Part shown: positions 7,921 through 12,890 of the stretch, in pieces
Numbering within the stretch: the first letter of the stretch is position 1
How the letters are laid out: every line of letters starts with the position of its first letter
From: Flemingiibacterium sp045534235
Lineage (GTDB): Bacteria > Bacillota > Clostridia > Oscillospirales > CAG-272
DNA: 22,605 nucleotides
Assembly: GCA_045534235.1 (NCBI GenBank)
Contig: JAZSJI010000127.1
Location: 1-22,605, forward strand
Direction: 5' to 3'
Made by a program: the position numbers and the translations under genes
The notes under the pieces: generated by a model
What the model saw: the letters and a program-made list of their open reading frames with translations, nothing else
Database searches by the model: none
Told to the model about the DNA's origin: nothing

Positions 7921-8108
7921 GAACGATGTGTTCCGCTTGCGCGGAACGAGATGTGCACTTCGTGCGTGATGTTTCCTTCGGAAGTGATGTGCGCTTCGCG
8001 CGTGAGGATGCGGAACACATCACATCACTTTGCGACGAAGGAGCAAAACATCACTGTGCCATAAGGCGCTACATCACTATGGCGAAGCCATAACATCACT
8101 ATTTACAA
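7920..8108. repeat. Multi-hairpin repeat element, copy A (189 nt)
   Basis: A non-coding 189-nt unit, about 97% identical by eye to copy B. The left half carries short hairpins joined by GATGTG or GTGATGT: GTTCCGC/GCGGAAC (7930-7947), GCAC TTC GTGC (7955-7965), TTCC TTC GGAA, GCGC TTC GCGC. The right half carries hairpins joined by the reverse complement ACATCAC: TTTGC/GCAAA, GCC ATAA GGC, TATGGC GAA GCCATA. The joiners of the two halves can pair with each other, so the whole unit can fold as a branched ladder. It ends with TTTACAA. No plausible gene lies inside. Confidence 0.85.
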
Positions 8109-8138
8109 AAGCACTTCGTGAGAAGTGCTTTTGTTTTT
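8105..8138 (+). terminator. Terminator-like hairpin between the two repeat copies
   Basis: ACAAAAGCACTTC (8105-8117) and GAAGTGCTTTTGT (8122-8134) form a perfect 13-bp stem with a GTGA (GNRA) loop, followed by TTTT. It resembles the tRNA-operon terminator (AAAAGAGCACTGC stem). This suggests that terminator plus element was duplicated as one 219-nt unit. Confidence 0.75.
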
Positions 8139-8327
8139 GGAACGATGTGTTCCGCTTGCGCGGAACGAGATGTGCACTTCGTGTGTGATGTTTCCTTCGG
8201 AAGTGATGTGCGCTTCGCGCGTGAAGATGCGGAACACATCACATCACTTTGCGACAAAGGAGCAAAACATCACTGTGCCATAAGGCACTACATCACTATG
8301 GCGAAGCCATAACATCACTCTTTACAA
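8139..8327. repeat. Multi-hairpin repeat element, copy B (189 nt)
   Basis: Same length as copy A at an offset of 219 nt. I count five differences; four are C-to-T or G-to-A changes relative to A. Its last seven bases, TTTACAA, supply the -35 hexamer of the promoter for the four-helix-bundle gene. Confidence 0.85.
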
Positions 8328-8349
8328 GTGATCAAATTTATGATATAAT
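8321..8349 (+). promoter_or_regulatory. Promoter of the four-helix-bundle gene
   Basis: TTTACA (8321-8326), 17 bp, TATAAT (8344-8349), with TGA before the -10. The -35 lies in the terminal bases of repeat copy B. The leader to the ATG is about 25 nt and contains AGAAAGTGAGGTG as ribosome site. Confidence 0.82.
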
Positions 8350-8373
8350 ATGGGTAGAAAGTGAGGTGCCACT

Positions 8374-8733
8374 ATGGCTGAATCCAAACTCCGTGAATTA
8401 TCTATGGAATTTTCCGTTGATATTATTAACCTTGTTAAATACTTGAAATCAAATCACGAATCCGTTATCGCTAATCAGATCGGCAGAAGTGGCACATCCA
8501 TCGGTGCAAATATACACGAAGCACAGTACGCCCAAGGCAAAAAGGATTTTATATCCAAACTTGAAATAGCGCTTAAAGAGGCAAGCGAAACAGGATATTG
8601 GCTTGAGCTTGCCTATAGAACAAACTATATTGATGAGAACCAATACAAAACACTTTCTGATAATTGCACCGCACTCCGAGTTATGCTTGTTTCCTCTTGT
8701 AGAACAGCAAAGGCAAGTTTGGAAAGCAAATAA
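8374..8733 (+). CDS. Four-helix-bundle protein (23S rRNA intervening-sequence / S23 family)
   Basis: A 119-residue protein of the S23 / TIGR02436 four-helix-bundle family. Members are encoded in intervening sequences inserted in 23S rRNA, occur as free-standing genes, and share a fold with the Avd protein of diversity-generating retroelements. The signature QIGRSGTSIGANIHEAQYA (from residue 35) and KLEIALKEASETGYWLELA (about 62-80) are both present. Length is normal and the chain looks intact. GAGGTG lies about 6 nt before the ATG. The gene sits directly after two tandem multi-hairpin elements and is not inside an rRNA gene. Its biochemical role is unknown; nucleic-acid binding and pentamer formation are known for relatives. 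The next gene begins 27 nt later. Confidence 0.9.
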   Translation: MAESKLRELSMEFSVDIINLVKYLKSNHESVIANQIGRSGTSIGANIHEAQYAQGKKDFISKLEIALKEASETGYWLELAYRTNYIDENQYKTLSDNCTALRVMLVSSCRTAKASLESK

Positions 8734-8760
8734 TCAACAACCACGAAGGATGGCGAAGAT

Positions 8761-9423
8761 ATGAAATATATATCAACAGCAATTTTAATTGTTGCACTAC
8801 TTTTAGCATCGACGAGTTGCTCACTACTATATGGCCATGAAATCAATGCAATCGGCGCGTTTGATGTGGGGTACAGTAAAACTCTTAAGGATGCCTTTTT
8901 GGGGCGTTATAATTGGGATGATATAGAGAGCGGAATGAATATTGAGATCCCCGAATATTATAACAATATTAAAATTACAGGCCTTGGCGGATATTTTGGG
9001 AGAGGTGTTCCAACGGCATTTGAGATAGTTCCTACTGAAAAAGTGAGAAGTACACTTTGCCCGAATGCAAATAATTGGTCGTACGCAAACAATACAGCGG
9101 GGATTGACGCCGACAATGTGCAGTATTTGAAGTTCACGCTGCACATTAGCAAATATATTGAAGAACTCGTGATGCCGTATGCAGGTGGGATAATTGTGGC
9201 AGAATGTGTGGAAAATGAAGAAATAAAGTATAATGTATACGTTTTAACCTGCTATGTTACCTGTGATGAGGACAACGAAACATTTTATGCTAAGGATGGA
9301 AAGCTTTATTTCAGAGAAAACGATGTGCTGGTCGAAGATATTACCTATGAAGATTTTGATTTAGATGCACATAATGAGAAATATAAGGACGGAATAACGT
9401 GGTTTAATTCGATCGCATCATAA
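8761..9423 (+). CDS. Predicted lipoprotein, function unknown
   Basis: I do not recognise a family. The 220-residue chain begins with a lipoprotein-type signal (MKYISTAILIVALLLASTSC); C20 would be the lipidated cysteine, though the residue at -3 is Ser and not the usual Leu/Val, so the lipobox is slightly non-standard. The mature part is acidic and rich in Asn, Tyr and Asp, with no further membrane segment, so it is expected outside the membrane. Two cysteines in TCYVTCDEDNE could pair. AAGGA at 8746-8750 precedes the ATG by 10 nt. With 27 nt from the four-helix-bundle stop and no separate promoter visible, it is probably transcribed with that gene. Confidence 0.7.
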   Translation: MKYISTAILIVALLLASTSCSLLYGHEINAIGAFDVGYSKTLKDAFLGRYNWDDIESGMNIEIPEYYNNIKITGLGGYFGRGVPTAFEIVPTEKVRSTLCPNANNWSYANNTAGIDADNVQYLKFTLHISKYIEELVMPYAGGIIVAECVENEEIKYNVYVLTCYVTCDEDNETFYAKDGKLYFRENDVLVEDITYEDFDLDAHNEKYKDGITWFNSIAS

Positions 9424-9449
9424 GATCGCGTTACGCGCCAGCTCGTAGC

Positions 9450-9553
9450 TTCTTGCGGCTTGACGGTATACAATGCTTCGCATTGATGATATACCGCAAC
9501 AAGTTGCAGATGATATGAACGCCTTTGGCGTGATAGAACGCGGCGGATTGACA
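9450..9553. repeat. Diverged multi-hairpin element (copy D)
   Basis: This has the same design as copies A and B but a different sequence. GGTATA (9465-9470) pairs with TATACC (9490-9495) around CAATGC TTC GCATTG (9471-9485). GCAAC AA GTTGC (9496-9507) and ACGCC TTT GGCGT (9519-9531) follow, joined by GATGATAT-type linkers. TTGACA of the next gene's promoter lies at the right edge (9548-9553). No coding sequence is supported here. Confidence 0.6.
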
Positions 9554-9576
9554 CCGCGCCTCTTTTATGCTATAAT
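9548..9576 (+). promoter_or_regulatory. Promoter of the zinc-ribbon lipoprotein gene
   Basis: TTGACA (9548-9553), 17 bp, TATAAT (9571-9576), with TGC before the -10. The ATG is 29 nt from the first base of the -10, the same distance as for the genes at 10131 and 11173. The leader contains CAGAAAGGCGGTG as in those genes. Confidence 0.88.
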
Positions 9577-9599
9577 AAGCCCAGAAAGGCGGTGTGAAT

Positions 9600-9899
9600 A
9601 TGAAGAAGCGATTTGCTTTTTTGCTTTTGCTTATGTCAACTTTTGTGCTCTCATCCTGTCAAGTGAATTGGTTTGGAGATCTCTATGATGTCCCGTGGTA
9701 TTTTATAGCCATTCCCGTAATCGTCGTGTTTGTCGTCTTGTATGTCACTATAATATCGAAAACATATGTATGCCCGAACTGCAAAACCGAATTTAGACCG
9801 AAATGGTATCAAGCATATATTACAGTTCATTTTAACGGTTCTCGCGTTGCAAAATGTCCGAATTGCGGAAGAAGAGGATTTTGTAAGAGAAAAGATTAG
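9600..9899 (+). CDS. Predicted lipoprotein with one TM helix and a zinc ribbon
   Basis: A 99-residue protein of unknown function. A lipoprotein signal ends at VLSSC (C20), a strong hydrophobic helix spans about 33-53, and the C-terminus holds CPNC (C58, C61) and CPNCGRRGFC (C86, C89, C95), a typical zinc ribbon. If C20 is lipidated, the N-terminus is outside and the ribbon is cytoplasmic; alternatively the first segment is just a second TM helix. I chose ATG 9600 and not GTG 9594, because AAAGGCGG (9585-9592) is well spaced from it and the same spacing recurs in the two related promoter cassettes. A terminator hairpin follows at 9927. Confidence 0.75.
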   Translation: MKKRFAFLLLLMSTFVLSSCQVNWFGDLYDVPWYFIAIPVIVVFVVLYVTIISKTYVCPNCKTEFRPKWYQAYITVHFNGSRVAKCPNCGRRGFCKRKD

Positions 9900-9926
9900 T
9901 GTCGTCTTTTTTGTCAACACGCGCAA

Positions 9927-9956
9927 AAAAATCCTGCACGTAAGTGCGGGATTTTT
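9927..9956 (+). terminator. Intrinsic terminator after the zinc-ribbon gene
   Basis: AAAATCCTGCAC-type left arm (9927-9939) pairs with GTGCGGGATTTTT (9944-9956) with one G-U pair and a GTAA (GNRA) loop. The arm itself supplies the T-run. Confidence 0.8.
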
Positions 9957-10047
9957 ACTTTTTGCCTCTTACCGCTTCACTCTTACCTAAGATGGCAGGA
10001 TTTTTTGGGAAGTAATAGGTAAAAGGGAAGAGGTAATAAGTGAGGTA

Positions 10048-10075
10048 GCTTTTCGCTTTGGCGAAAAGCATTTTT
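10048..10075 (+). terminator. Hairpin with T-run upstream of the TPR gene
   Basis: GCTTTTCGC (10048-10056) and GCGAAAAGC (10061-10069), loop TTTG, then ATTTTT. It lies just before the -35 of the next promoter and would insulate that gene. The stretch just before it (10008-10046) is a purine-rich run of GGTAAT / AGTAAT-like units. Confidence 0.65.
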
Positions 10076-10078
10076 ATA

Positions 10079-10107
10079 TTGCACTCAGCCACAAAGTGTG
10101 CTATAAT
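10079..10107 (+). promoter_or_regulatory. Promoter of the TPR membrane protein gene
   Basis: TTGCAC (10079-10084), 17 bp, TATAAT (10102-10107), with TGC before the -10. From -35 to ATG it agrees with the cassette at 11121-11175 at about 44 of 55 positions by eye, including AAAGTGTGCTATAAT and the ribosome site GGCGGTGG. Confidence 0.85.
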
Positions 10108-10130
10108 AAAATCAGAAGGGCGGTGGAGAT

Positions 10131-10934
10131 ATGTTCTTGACGAAAAGAGGATTTTGGAAAATTGTTATTATGGCATTATGCTATTTTGCAATAGGAAGTT
10201 TTTGCATAATGGCGGGAGTAATATTCGGTGTTTTAGACGCCGATGCCAATTTTTTGTTTGTGTTGGGAGCTTTTTGTTATATTTTTTGTCCGATTATAAT
10301 TGCTTGGGGACGATATGCGGAAGGCAAGGGAAAGTTAATCAATTTGGGGAACAAGCTGGTACGCAATGAACTGAAGCCGTACGAGTTTATTAAGGAATAT
10401 CAGCGGCTGAAAAACTCAACCGATCTTGTTGTTAATAAACCAAGCATTGAAATTTTGCAATTAGTTGCCATAGCGTATGATTCTTTGGACGATAGAGAAA
10501 ACTGTCTTTCTATTGCGGAGGAAATGGTTTCTGTTGCAAGCGAGAAAAAGAAGACGTTTGCAAAGCTTATAAAATGCTCGCTTTTATTTTCTTACAATAT
10601 GGTCGATGATGCTGAAGCGGTTTTTACAGAAATTCGGACCTCAAAGCAGAATTTTATGTGTCAAGCGTTGACAGATGCAATTTTTAATAGCGACCGCGCA
10701 ATGGCTCTGGGAGATTATAAAACGGTGGAGGCATATAATTTAAAAGCGCTTTCGCAAACCTTTCCAAAACTCGATAATTTGTCAAGGCTAATGCTCCATT
10801 ATAAGTTAGGCGAGGTTTATGAGAAATTACAAAGCTATGAGAACGCGATTCCATATTATAAGTATTGCATTGATAACGGCGGAGAAACAGCAATAAAAGA
10901 GTCCGCAAAATCCGCATTGCAGCGAATACAATAA
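10131..10934 (+). CDS. Membrane-anchored tetratricopeptide-repeat protein
   Basis: A 267-residue protein. Two N-terminal hydrophobic helices (about 9-34 and 41-60) form a membrane hairpin. Both are followed by a long helical cytoplasmic part. The last repeat is a clear TPR (LHYKLGEVYEKLQSYENAIPYYKYCI, about 226-251, given here only as its key residues L-G-Y-Y-A-Y); earlier helices such as LQLVAIAYDSLDDRENCLSIAEEM look like weaker repeats. TPRs bind other proteins, so it may be a scaffold, but no partner is identifiable. GGCGGTGG lies 5 nt before the ATG. The gene stands alone behind its own promoter and a hairpin with T-run; base composition is richer in A/T than the housekeeping flanks, consistent with accessory DNA. 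Confidence 0.75.
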   Translation: MFLTKRGFWKIVIMALCYFAIGSFCIMAGVIFGVLDADANFLFVLGAFCYIFCPIIIAWGRYAEGKGKLINLGNKLVRNELKPYEFIKEYQRLKNSTDLVVNKPSIEILQLVAIAYDSLDDRENCLSIAEEMVSVASEKKKTFAKLIKCSLLFSYNMVDDAEAVFTEIRTSKQNFMCQALTDAIFNSDRAMALGDYKTVEAYNLKALSQTFPKLDNLSRLMLHYKLGEVYEKLQSYENAIPYYKYCIDNGGETAIKESAKSALQRIQ

Positions 10935-10953
10935 AAGCAAAGCATCCTTTTTG

Positions 10954-11115
10954 TTTTGGAAATGATGTTGGCTGCGGAAGTTATGACGGTTTCGTCTAAT
11001 GATGTGTGCCTGACGGCACATTTTATGGCAAACATCGCATCATTGCGTCACGAAGTGGCGCAACATCATATTTGCGAATCAAATGCATCATATCGCCGCA
11101 GACGATGTTTCATTT
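10954..11115. repeat. Diverged multi-hairpin element (copy C)
   Basis: The stretch has the same plan as copies A/B. It starts with TTTTGGAAATGATGTTGG (compare TTTTGGAACGATGTG of copy B). Hairpins such as GTGCC TGAC GGCAC and TTGCG(TCAC GAA GTG)GCGCAA are joined by ATGATGT on the left and ACATCAT / GCATCAT on the right. The outer arms AAATGA...TGCGG (10960-10976) and CCGCA...TCATTT (11096-11115) are inverted. It ends just before the -35 of the next gene. Confidence 0.65.
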
Positions 11116-11120
11116 ACCCC

Positions 11121-11149
11121 TTGCAACCCATCCCAAAGTGTGCTATAAT
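11121..11149 (+). promoter_or_regulatory. Promoter of the small two-helix protein gene
   Basis: TTGCAA (11121-11126), 17 bp, TATAAT (11144-11149), with TGC before the -10. The leader CAGAAAGGCGGTGGGAGT places the ATG 29 nt from the -10 start, as in the other two cassettes. Confidence 0.87.
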
Positions 11150-11172
11150 GAAATCAGAAAGGCGGTGGGAGT

Positions 11173-11364
11173 ATGAAAAAAGTAAATATTTTTCATTTGA
11201 TAGCATCAATTTGCTGGTTCTTTTTCTTTCTCATAAATTTTTTGGGATTATTTATAGAGCTTCCGCCTATATTGAATGCTTGCAGAATTCTTTTTTTGAT
11301 AACCGCACTTGTTATGCATATCATAATTTTGAGCAAAACAATAAAAGATAAAAAGAAAAAATAA
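11173..11364 (+). CDS. Small two-helix membrane protein, function unknown
   Basis: The 63-residue chain is nearly all membrane: helix 1 at about 8-28 (phenylalanine-rich), helix 2 at about 34-54, then a Lys-rich tail KTIKDKKKK that by the positive-inside rule should be cytoplasmic, making a hairpin with both ends inside. I recognise no family. A real gene is supported by the near-consensus promoter, the well-placed GGCGGTGG ribosome site and a terminator after it. Size and topology fit a membrane regulatory peptide, an immunity protein or a small toxin, but nothing in the sequence decides among these. Confidence 0.65.
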   Translation: MKKVNIFHLIASICWFFFFLINFLGLFIELPPILNACRILFLITALVMHIIILSKTIKDKKKK

Positions 11365-11406
11365 AACAGCGAAAATGAGTAAGGCATTTTTCGAACCGCA
11401 TAACAA

Positions 11407-11436
11407 AACCCGTATACTCAGTCGAGTATACGGGTT
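11407..11436. terminator. Bidirectional terminator between convergent genes
   Basis: AACCCGTATACTC (11407-11419) and GAGTATACGGGTT (11424-11436) form a perfect 13-bp stem with loop AGTC. T-rich sequence follows on both strands, so it can end the small two-helix gene (+) and the AEC transporter (-). Confidence 0.88.
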
Positions 11437-11440
11437 ACTT

Positions 11441-12460
11441 TTATAAAACGACTACAAACAAAAGATACATCAGCGGCAGGGTTACTATCGCGAGTATCGA
11501 CGAAATGAGCGCCATAGAGGCACCGGTTTTGGTATCTCCGCCGTAGGTCGCAGGGTAAACTATGGTGTTAAGTCCGAGCGGTCCGGCGAAAGCGAACAGC
11601 GTAAAGAGAATTACCGCGTTGCTTATCTGGAAATTGATAATGCTTTGAACTATCGGGCTGTTTATAAATGTGAATATGCCGAGTATTGCTGACGGAATAA
11701 CGATAAGACGCATAAGCGAGGCGAGATATACCTTTTTGTTAAGAATCATCTCTTTGAAGCTGTAGCCGCCGACAACGAAGCCTGCAAGTACCATCGAGAG
11801 ACCTTGACATTTGCCCGCGCTGTCAAGCACATTCATTATGGGAGTCATAACACCCTCGGGGATATATGCGCGCACGTTCAAAAGACCGAGCACTATACCG
11901 AGCACTACAGCTATCATAGGCGGGGTAAGAAGGCCTTTTCTGAGATTCTTTAAAACGCCGTCGCCCTTGTCCTTGGGGATGAGAACGTAAAGTCCCCAAC
12001 CGTAGCAAAGAATATTCATAAAGAACTTAAAAAGCGTGTACTGGAAATATTGCGTGCTGTCGATTCCGCCGAAAATGCCGATGATCAAAAAGTCGCCGAC
12101 ATATCCGTAGTTTGCGAAAGCGAGTGCGTATTTGTAGATGTTTCTCTGATATGTAAGCTCGGCGGATTCCTTGTATTTGCCAACGAACAGCCTTGAAATC
12201 GGATATGCAATGGCGATTGCCACGAGCACCAGAACAAGACCAAACAAAGGAAATTCGATGTTTTGCACAAGAGTTTCGAGTGAACAGTTGGTTATCTGCG
12301 TTTTGAGTGCGAGAGCAGGCGCGACAACGTATGTTAAAAGCTTTGCGATTACGGTGCCTGCATTGTCGGGCAGAATGTTTTTCTTGCGAAGGATAAAACC
12401 TATAGCCATGAGAACGAACATTGTCATCATTTGCTGGAGCGTGAGATAAAAAACTTGCAT
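11441..12460 (-). CDS. AEC-family (auxin efflux carrier type) transporter
   Basis: A polytopic membrane protein of the AEC / Mem_trans family, secondary carriers that in bacteria move organic acids such as malate or related anions. About ten hydrophobic segments are spread over the 339 residues. Family-like features are the N-terminal FVLMAIGFILRKKNILPDNAG (residues about 15-34), the central PKDKGDGVLKNLRKGLLTPPMIAVVLGI loop-to-helix, and the C-terminal FAGPLGLNTIVYPATYGGDTKTGASMALISS. I start at ATG 12460, preceded by AAGAGGAG; an in-frame ATG at 12478 would place that ribosome site inside the gene. Only 26 nt separate the start from the terminator of the inverted tRNA operon, so a separate promoter is hard to fit. 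The substrate is unknown. Confidence 0.88.
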   Translation of the reverse strand: MQVFYLTLQQMMTMFVLMAIGFILRKKNILPDNAGTVIAKLLTYVVAPALALKTQITNCSLETLVQNIEFPLFGLVLVLVAIAIAYPISRLFVGKYKESAELTYQRNIYKYALAFANYGYVGDFLIIGIFGGIDSTQYFQYTLFKFFMNILCYGWGLYVLIPKDKGDGVLKNLRKGLLTPPMIAVVLGIVLGLLNVRAYIPEGVMTPIMNVLDSAGKCQGLSMVLAGFVVGGYSFKEMILNKKVYLASLMRLIVIPSAILGIFTFINSPIVQSIINFQISNAVILFTLFAFAGPLGLNTIVYPATYGGDTKTGASMALISSILAIVTLPLMYLLFVVVL

Positions 12461-12486
12461 AAAAACTCCTCTTGCCATATTAGGCG

Positions 12487-12516
12487 TAAAAAATCCGCGG
12501 AGATCATCTCCGCGGA
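12487..12516 (-). terminator. Terminator of the inverted tRNA operon
   Basis: Read on the - strand, TCCGCGGAGA (12516-12507) and TCTCCGCGGA (12503-12494) form a 10-bp stem with a 3-nt loop, followed by TTTTTTA (12493-12487). It lies 10 nt past the tRNA-Val CCA and just before the AEC transporter. Confidence 0.88.
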
Positions 12517-12526
12517 CCTTGTTTTG

Positions 12527-12602
12527 TGGTGGAAGCTACAGGGATCGAACCTGTGACCCTCTGCTTGTAAGGCAGATGCTCTCCCAGCTGAGCTAAGCTT
12601 CC
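12527..12602 (-). tRNA. tRNA-Val (anticodon TAC), inverted copy
   Basis: A 76-nt tRNA with CCA, base-for-base identical to 7433-7508 but on the other strand. It is the second gene of a two-tRNA operon. Confidence 0.96.
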
Positions 12603-12603
12603 G

Positions 12604-12620
12604 TTTCGGCATAGCCGAAA
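12604..12620 (-). other. Spacer hairpin between inverted tRNA-Gly and tRNA-Val
   Basis: TTTCGGC (12604-12610) and GCCGAAA (12614-12620) form a 7-bp stem with a 3-nt loop. Its core TTCGGC/GCCGAA is shared with the spacer hairpin at 7670-7689. Confidence 0.65.
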
Positions 12621-12623
12621 AAA

Positions 12624-12699
12624 TGGAGCGGATTACGGGGCTCGAACCCGCCACCTCGACCTTGGCAAGGTCGCGCTCTACCAAATGAGCTAAATCCGC
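12624..12699 (-). tRNA. tRNA-Gly (anticodon GCC), inverted copy
   Basis: A 76-nt tRNA with CCA, identical to 7695-7770. It is the first gene of the inverted operon, about 27 nt downstream of the predicted transcription start. Confidence 0.96.
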
Positions 12700-12732
12700 G
12701 TGTGTGCACGCCGTCGCGTTTCAACAGATGAT

Positions 12733-12761
12733 ATTATATCACAACAAAACCCGTTTGTCAA
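12733..12761 (-). promoter_or_regulatory. Consensus promoter of the inverted tRNA operon
   Basis: On the - strand: TTGACA (12761-12756), 17 bp, TATAAT (12738-12733), with TGA before the -10. The 17-nt spacer agrees with that of the 7371 promoter at about 13 positions, so the two promoters look like duplicates. Confidence 0.92.
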
Positions 12762-12802
12762 GGGCTTTTTGAAAAAATATTATTTTAATGGTAAAACAAA
12801 TC

Positions 12803-12829
12803 GTAGGGGGCGCATTCTATATGCGCCCG
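12803..12829. repeat. GTAGGGGGC palindrome (variant of the dispersed element)
   Basis: GGGCGCAT (12808-12815) and ATGCGCCC (12821-12828) form an 8-bp stem with loop TCTAT. The flank GTAGGGGGC resembles the elements at 4123 and 12851. Confidence 0.5.
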
Positions 12830-12850
12830 TTTCTATATGTTTTTAGCGAT

Positions 12851-12878
12851 GTAGGGGCGATTCGTGAATCGCCCCTAC
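12851..12878. repeat. GTAGGGGC palindrome, copy 2 (end of lysA)
   Basis: GTAGGGGCGATT (12851-12862) and AATCGCCCCTAC (12867-12878) form a perfect 12-bp stem with loop CGTG. It shares its core with 4123-4146. Located 12 nt past the lysA stop, it may act as terminator or 3' stabiliser, but no T-run follows. Confidence 0.65.
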
Positions 12879-12890
12879 GCGTTTATGCCA

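Noticed and set aside
8118..8312. A 64-codon + strand frame in hairpin copy B
   Set aside because: The same peptide pieces appear in copy A in another context, there is no RBS, and the sequence is fully explained by the repeat.
7920..8327. CRISPR-like regular repeats (GTGATGT / ACATCAC)
   Set aside because: The linkers are only 7 nt, intervals are irregular, orientation reverses mid-unit and the segments between are self-complementary hairpins; no cas genes.
9473..9688. A 71-codon + strand frame
   Set aside because: It begins in the hairpin array and runs through the promoter and start of the zinc-ribbon gene in another frame.
7883..12530. Integrative island with attachment sites at the tRNA genes
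   Set aside because: No integrase, transposase or direct repeat of a tRNA 3' end was found; the tRNA copies are complete and inverted, so classic attL/attR is not supported.
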